Below, piece after piece: positions 56,851-64,000 of a DNA stretch of 64,000 nucleotides. The stretch spans positions 97,458,210 to 97,522,209 of the forward strand of contig CM026390.1 of NCBI GenBank assembly GCA_014843695.1, given 5' to 3'. This stretch comes from Archivesica marissinica. Taxonomy: Eukaryota > Mollusca > Bivalvia > Venerida > Vesicomyidae. Numbering within the stretch: the stretch's first letter is position 1; every line of letters starts with the position of its first letter. A program made the position numbers and the translations under genes. The notes under the pieces are model-generated. The model saw only the letters and a list, made by a program, of their open reading frames with translations. It did no database searches and was not told where the DNA came from.

Positions 56851-57485
56851 TTTATAGTAACTCATTTGCATATAAGGGAATATAAAGTAGGTCACGCGCG
56901 TGCGCGTCACTATAGAGCCTATTGATGATATATCGCGCAACTACCGATCTCTTTACTTGTTGCGTATACGTCACCACCACCACTACCGAGCTCTTTGCTT
57001 TTTTTGGTATACGCGTCACTATATAGCCTATTGGTAATAGCTTTATAAATAGCGATCTCGTACCATTCTATAAATATAGACTACGAACCGATCCATAAAT
57101 AACTATTACGAACGCTTCTATATAAATATAGTCCGATTAGAACGGTCTTGTTTCGCGATCCAGCAATTTTGTAATAAAATAATATTATCCATCCAATATG
57201 AGACGCGGGATGGAACGATAAATGTCTAATACTCGGTGTTCCATGCCCTTCTTCAAGACACGGAGCCCAGCTACAACAGTACGATACATCTCAGTTTAAG
57301 CAACTCCCCCAACACCAGCAGTACACAAAATGAAGGCTAAATCCGTTTGCATCAGTATTTACTACAAAATACGTCATTAGTTGCCTGGAATGCCATAGAA
57401 ATACTTAAGCACTGAACCAAACACTGACGCAGGTAATTATAAAACCCGTCTGATGGCTATCTCCGAATAAATCCTATGATTTAGT

Positions 57486-57743
57486 ATGACCCACGTTAAT
57501 TCTCTGCTCGGAATGCCTCCAATAATGAATCCAAACGGTATGAGGTTATATGGTTGCCAGTTGACCCTAAATAACCTTATCTGGGAAATGCGAGAACAAT
57601 TTATAACCATCACCATCGCAGTAGGTACACAACATGACATCGAAGTAATTAATACGTTTACATACAGAGGCTGCTCTCACATGACAACTGAAGTGTTCCA
57701 AATTGAACAGGACGTAAACAACTATAACTTAATCATCGGCTAA
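57486..57743 (+). other. 85-codon open frame, copy B (doubtful gene)
   Basis: Counterpart of 46739-46996 with three replacement and one silent difference. In B the stop is followed directly by a GT-repeat. Confidence 0.25.
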
Positions 57744-57746
57744 TTG

Positions 57747-57863
57747 GTGTGTGTGTGTCTGTGCGCCTGCGTGTGCGTGTGTGTGTATGTGTGTGCGTGT
57801 GTGTGCGTGTGTGCGTGCGTGAGTGGGTGCCTGCGAGCGTGCGTGCGCGTGCGTGCGTGTGTG
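57747..57863. repeat. GT/GC-rich microsatellite, copy B
   Basis: gtgtgtgtctgtgcgcctgc-type sequence, shorter than in copy A. Confidence 0.9.
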
Positions 57864-58159
57864 ATAAGAATGTAATATTTGGCAAGTTACTGATTCCCTA
57901 TATCAGGTTGTATGTTGTTTGCGGTTATTTTATATAATGTATATCTATTTACCTTACCACACGCCCGTCTGTCCGTCCGTCCGTCCGTACGTCCATGCAC
58001 TATCCTCCATCTTAACCACTAGGCCACGGAGACGGTGTATGTATGTTTCAACACAAGCGGTTGAAACTATGAATGTATATTTCAAACCAAACTATCAATA
58101 TAGCCTATACATACATATGCAACACAGAGTTATAACACGCGTCGGTTTATACGAATAGC

Positions 58160-58633
58160 AGACGTAATGCCAACGAGTCCGACGCTACCCTTCATTTTGA
58201 TCTATCGATATATCTATAATACTGATTATCTCCCTTTAATCGTAAATACGTTTGAAGAAAAATGAACTTTAGAGGAAACTGGCCTTGTTTGGTATCGTCG
58301 GAAAGATCTCGAAGAGACAATGACGACGATATCTTTCCTTTATTTATACGGCAAGTACTTTTAGAGATATAGCGGTTTAAATATTTGATATATTCTTAAA
58401 GTCCCGATTACGAAAATAAAAAAATATTTAAACGTAACTATAAGTTAGTTCTAATATACGCGTATCCACGTCACGAGTCCGACGCTACCCTTCATTTTGA
58501 TCTATCATTAGTCGATATATCTATATTACTGATTATCTCCCTTTAATCGTAACTGAGTTTGAAGAAAAATGAACTTTCGATGAAACTGGCCTTGTTTGGT
58601 ATCGTCGGAAAGATCTCGAAGAGACAATGACGA
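58160..58633 (+). repeat. Internal ~300-bp-spaced duplication, copy B
   Basis: Same pair of blocks as at 47757-48232, with a few substitutions. Confidence 0.85.
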
Positions 58634-59131
58634 ATCCGCGACTCAATTAATGGTCCGACCTCATACCGGAAGTAGTGATCCGAAAAACCGGAAATACCTA
58701 TATAAATTCGTTATAAAAGCTTTATTATAGGTCTATCTATCCGGGGGGTTCGATAAACGATTATACCTTCCGAGCCTACGATTTTCAAAATGGAGGATAA
58801 AAATGGCGGCAAAACACTATCTCGCTTATTAATGGTCCATTCGAATCGGTGTGTGCCATTTCTGTCCGTACCTACCAGTAATTCTAATTACGTAGCTAAT
58901 GTCCGTACACACTCCCTCTACACATTCTCGTTATACCGATTATATTTATTATCTTCATTTCGATCGTAAGATGTTGATATTATATAATTCGTATATGTAC
59001 CTAAATATCCTTACACTTTGGCATCCGATACTTAAGTCGCTGAGCGTTTCCGGAATATTGCATCAGTCAGTCGTTGGCGTAACGAAATCATGTCCAGACA
59101 CGTATATACCTATCCTATAAATGACCTAAGG

Positions 59132-59376
59132 TACTATAAATAGAAAACTAGTTGGAAAGGGCTATTTATATTCATCCGATCAGAACGTATTGCTATAAAT
59201 AACAATGACATACGTTACTATAAATAGAAAACTAGTTAGATCCGGTATTGTTATTTTTATTTATCCGAGGAGAGCGTATTGCTATAAATAACAATTAACT
59301 ACGTTACTATAAATAGAAAACTAGTTAGAACCGGTAATGCTATTTTTATTTATCCAATGACGTTATAACCGACCAA
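59132..59376 (+). repeat. Three TATAAATAG units, copy B
   Basis: Counterpart of 48728-48985, adjoining the 42-bp satellite. Confidence 0.85.
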
Positions 59377-59416
59377 TCAGAATCCATGATAGTGACATAT
59401 ACCGATAAAATGATTA

Positions 59417-62400
59417 TATTACTACAATATATACACACTATCTCACCATATTTACGTACATTACTACAAGATACACACACTATCTCACCATATATACACA
59501 CATTACTACAAGATATACACGCTGTCTCACCATATCTACATACACTCCTACAAGATATATCCACTATCTCACCATATTTACATACATTACTACAATAACT
59601 ACACACTGTCTCACCATATCTAAATACATTTCTACAAGATATACAAGCTATCTCACCATATCTACATACATACTACAAGATATTCACACTATCTCACCAT
59701 ATCTACGTACATTACTACAAGATATACACACTATCTCAATATATATATACGCACATTACTACAAGATATACACGCTGTCTCACCAAATCTACATACATTA
59801 CTACAATATATACACACTATATCACCATATCTGCATATATTACAACAATATATATCCACTAGCTCACCATATCTACATACATTTCTACAAGATATACACA
59901 CTATCTCAACATATATACATACATTGCTACTAAATATACACACTTTCTCACCAAATCTACATACATTACTACAAGATATATCCACTATCTCACAATATTT
60001 ACATACATTACTACAAGATATACACACTATGGCACCATATCTACAAACATTGCTACAAGATCTACACACTATATCACCATATCTACATACATTCCTACAA
60101 GATATATCCACTATCTCACCATATCTACATTCATTACTACAAGATCTACACACTATATCACCATATCTACGTACATTCCTACAAGATATATCCACTATCT
60201 CACCATATTTACATACATTACTACAATAACTACGCGCTGTCTCACCATATATACATAAATTACTACAAGATATACACACTATCTCACCATATCTACGTAC
60301 ATTACTACAATATATACGCACTATCTCACCATATCTACATAAATTACTACAAGATATACACACTATCTCACCATATCTACGTACATTACTACAATATATA
60401 CCCACTATCTCACCATATCTACATACATTACTACAAGATATTCACACTATCTCACCATATCTACGTACATTACTACAAGATATACACACTATCTCACTAT
60501 ATATACGCACATTACTACAAGATATACACGCTGTCTCACAAAATCTACATACATTACTACAATATATACACACTATATCACCATATCTGCATATATTACA
60601 GCAATATGTATCCACTAGCTCACCATATCTACATACATTTCTACAAGACATACACACTATCTCACCATATATACATACATTGCTACTAAATATACACACT
60701 TTCTCACCAAATCTACATACATTACTACAAGATATATCCACTATCTCACAATATTTACATACATTACTACAAGATATACACACTATGGCACCATATCTAC
60801 AAACATTGCTACAAGATATACACACTATATCAACATATCTACATACATTCCTACAATATATATCCACTAGCTCACCATATCTACATTCATTACTACAAGA
60901 TCTACGCACTATATCACCATATCTACGTACATTCCTACAAGATATATCCACTATCTCACCATATTTACATACATTACTACAATAACTACGCGCTGTCTCA
61001 CCATATCTACATAAATTACTACAAGATATACACACTATCTCACCATATCTACGTACATTACTACAATATATACGCGCTATCTCACCATATCTACATTCAT
61101 TACTACAAGATCTACACACTATTTCACCATATATACATTCATTACTACAAGATATACACGCTGTCTCAACATATCTACATACATTACTACAATATATACA
61201 CACTATTTCACCATATTTACATACATTACTACAATAACTACACGCTGTCTCACCATATCTACATAAATTACTACAAGATCTACACACTATATCACCATAT
61301 GTACATACATTCCTACAATATATATCCACTATCTCACCATATTTACATTCATTACTACAAGATCTACACATTATATCACCATATCTACATACATTCCTAC
61401 AATATATATCCACTAACTCACTATATTTACATACATTACTACAATAACTACACACTGTCTCACCATATCTACATACATTAATACAATATATACACACTAT
61501 CTCACCATATCTACATATATTACAACAATATATATCCACTATCTCACCCTATCTACATTCATTACTACAAGATCTACAAACTATTTCACCATATATACAT
61601 TCATTACTACAAGATCTACATACTATTTCACCATATATACATTCATTACTACAAGATCTACACAACATATCACCATATCTACGTACATTCCTACAAGATA
61701 TATCTACTATCTCACCATATTTACATTCATTAATACAAGATCTACACGCTATATCACCATATCTACATACATTCCTACAAGATATATCCACTATCTCACC
61801 ATATGTACATACATTGCTACTAAATTTACACACTATCTCACCATATATACATTCATTACTACAAGATATACACGCTGTCTCAACATATCTACATACATTA
61901 CTACAATATATACACGCTGTCTCACCATATCTACATACATTACTACAAGATGTACACACTATATCACCATATCTACATACATTCCTACAATATATATCCA
62001 CTATCTCACCATATTTACATTCATTACTACAAGATCTACACATTATATCACCATATCTACATACATTCCTACAAGATATATCCACTAACTCACTATATTT
62101 ACATACATTACTACAATAACTACACACTGTCTCACCATATCTATATACATTAATACAATATATACACACTATCTCACCATATCTACATATATTACAACAA
62201 TATATATCCACTATCTCACCCTATCTACATTCATTACTACAAGATCTACAAACTATTTCACCATATATACATTCATTACTACAAGATCTACATACTATTT
62301 CACCATATATACATTCATTACTACAAGATCTACACACCATATCACCATATCTACGTACATTCCTACAAGATATATCCACTATCTCACCATATTTACATTC

Positions 62401-64000
62401 ATTAATACAAGATCTACACGCTATATCACCATATCTACATACATTCCTACAAGATATATCCACTATCTCACCATATATACATACATTGATACTAAATTTA
62501 CACACTATCTCACCATATCTACATTCATTACTACAAGATCTACACACTATATCACCATATCTACATACATTCCTACAAGATATATCCACTATCTCACCAT
62601 ATTTACATATATTACTACAATAACTACACGCTGTCTCACCATATCTGCGTACATTTCTACAAGATAAACGCACTATCTCATCATATCTACATTCATTATT
62701 ACAAGATATACGCACTATCTCACCATATCTACGTACATTACTACAAGATATAAGCACTATCTCACAAAATCTACGTACATTACTACAAGATATACACGCT
62801 GTCTCACCATATCTAAATACATTACTACAATATATACACGTTATATCACCATATCTGCATATATCACAACAATATATATCCACTATCTCACCATATCTAC
62901 ATACATTTCTACAAGATATACACACTATCTCACCATATATACATACATTGCTACTAAACTTACACACTAGCTCACCATATTTACATTCATTACTACAAGA
63001 TCTACACACTATATCACCATAATTACATTCATTACTACAAGATATATCCACTATCTCACCATATTTACATACATTACTACACTAACTACACACTGTCTCA
63101 CCATATCTACATACATTTCTACAAGATATGCACACTATCTCAACATATCTGCATACATTACTACAAGATATACACACTATCTCACCATATCTACGTACAT
63201 TACTACAAGATATACACACTATCTCACTATATATATATAAATATATATATATACGCACATTACTACAAGATATACACGCTGTCTCACCATATCTACATAC
63301 ACACCCTATATCACCATATCTGCATATATTACAACACTATATATCCACTATCTCACCATAGCTACATACATTTCTACAATATATACGCACTATCTCACCA
63401 TATATACATACATTGATACTAAATATACGCACGTTCTCACCAAATCTACGTACATTACTACAAGATATAAGCACTATCTCACCAAATCTACGTACATTAC
63501 TACAAGATATACACGTTGTCTCACCATATATACATACATTACTACAATATATACACGTTATACCACCATATCTGAATATATTACAACAATATATATATAC
63601 ACTATCTCACCATATCTACATACATTTCTACAAGATATACACACTATCTCACCATATATACATACATTGCTACTAAATATACACACTTTCTCACCATATT
63701 TACAATCATTACTACAAGATATATTCACTATCTCACAATATATACATACATTACTACAAGATATACGCACTATGTCACCATATCTACAAACATTACTACA
63801 AGATCTACACACTATATCTCCATATATACATACATTCCTACAAGATATACGCACTATCTCACCATATCTACATACATTACTACAAGATATACGCACTATC
63901 TCACCATATCTACGTACATTACTACAAGATATACACACTATCTCACCATATATACACACATTACTACAAGATATACACGCTGTCTCACCATATCTACATA
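59417..64000. repeat. 42-bp satellite, copy B array
   Basis: Same unit as at 49013-52136, about 109 copies to the window edge. Long similar blocks recur at multiples of 42: for example 59924 and 60680 (756 bp, 18 units), and the frame starts at 61539 and 62211 on the minus strand (672 bp, 16 units). A short (ta)n-like expansion occurs at 63226-63252. Confidence 0.95.

Larger units (their letters stand above)
56851..64000 (+). repeat. Segmental duplication, copy B
   Basis: Same orientation as 45818-52136, about 11 kb downstream. Starts tttatagtaactcatttgca; matches through the small frames, GT-rich run, internal duplication, TATAAATAG units and into the 42-bp satellite, which continues past the window edge. 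Confidence 0.93.

Noticed and set aside
49259..63959. Cysteine-rich (CRYGEIVCISCSNV) and leucine-rich repeat proteins read from the 42-bp satellite
   Set aside because: 42 bp equals 14 codons, so both strands stay open. Frames break at random indels, and the two strands give equally long products.

Overview
This is an AT-rich eukaryotic genomic window, very probably from a marine invertebrate and most likely a bivalve mollusc. That assignment is inferred from several signs: tRNA-headed SINEs whose central part resembles the 'Meta' domain of bivalve SINEs, a dense mix of LINE, Tc1 and P-element-like remnants, very large minisatellite arrays, and spliced coding sequence with GT..AG introns. There are no operons or prokaryotic genes. 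Coding density is very low. I find one convincing host gene, and it is broken by a retrotransposon. Nearly everything else is repeat DNA. Two runs of exactly 1000 N (25972-26971 and 52137-53136) are assembly gaps, each bordered by a tandem array.

Layout. 1-7.4 kb: a Tc1/mariner element (1538-3449) with intact terminal inverted repeats, a decayed transposase and a later retroposon inserted in it; a 73-bp tandem repeat; tRNA-derived SINE copies; and a decayed LINE 3' end with an expanded ATT-rich tail. 7.45-13.54 kb: a minisatellite built on a 60-bp unit with nested 18-bp slippage. 13.5-16.4 kb: SINE pieces and a decayed member of an unnamed repetitive protein family. 16.5-25.97 kb: one giant 34-bp satellite made of two separately homogenised subfamilies, running into the first gap. 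27-30.3 kb: a nested pile of LINE fragments. 31.5-32.6 kb: a P-element/THAP9-like transposase remnant.

33.15-39.0 kb, minus strand: the main gene. A repeat-rich exon (37909-38991) ends at a good splice donor. After a 2.8-kb intron, an exon (33442-35124) continues in frame and encodes a tyrosine-kinase-like (TKL-type) kinase domain. The kinase exon is split, just before the ATP-binding loop, by a 736-bp 5'-truncated LINE with poly-A. Removing that insertion restores an open frame, giving a predicted ancestral product of about 672 residues. The intron holds a 25-bp minisatellite inside a segment bounded by a perfect 23-bp inverted repeat.

39.8-43.3 kb: a SINE and a LINE with a long intact reverse-transcriptase frame. 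45.8-52.1 kb and 56.85-64.0 kb: two copies of one segmental duplication, each running into a 42-bp satellite with higher-order periodicity. Between them lie the second gap, a 22/17-bp array, SINE pieces, and a 56-bp and a 53-bp minisatellite that flank one SINE on either side.

The strongest candidates for something new are the repeat-plus-kinase gene, with its young in-frame repeats and atypical catalytic motifs, and the organisation of the 34-bp and 42-bp satellites. All family names come from sequence reading without database searches.
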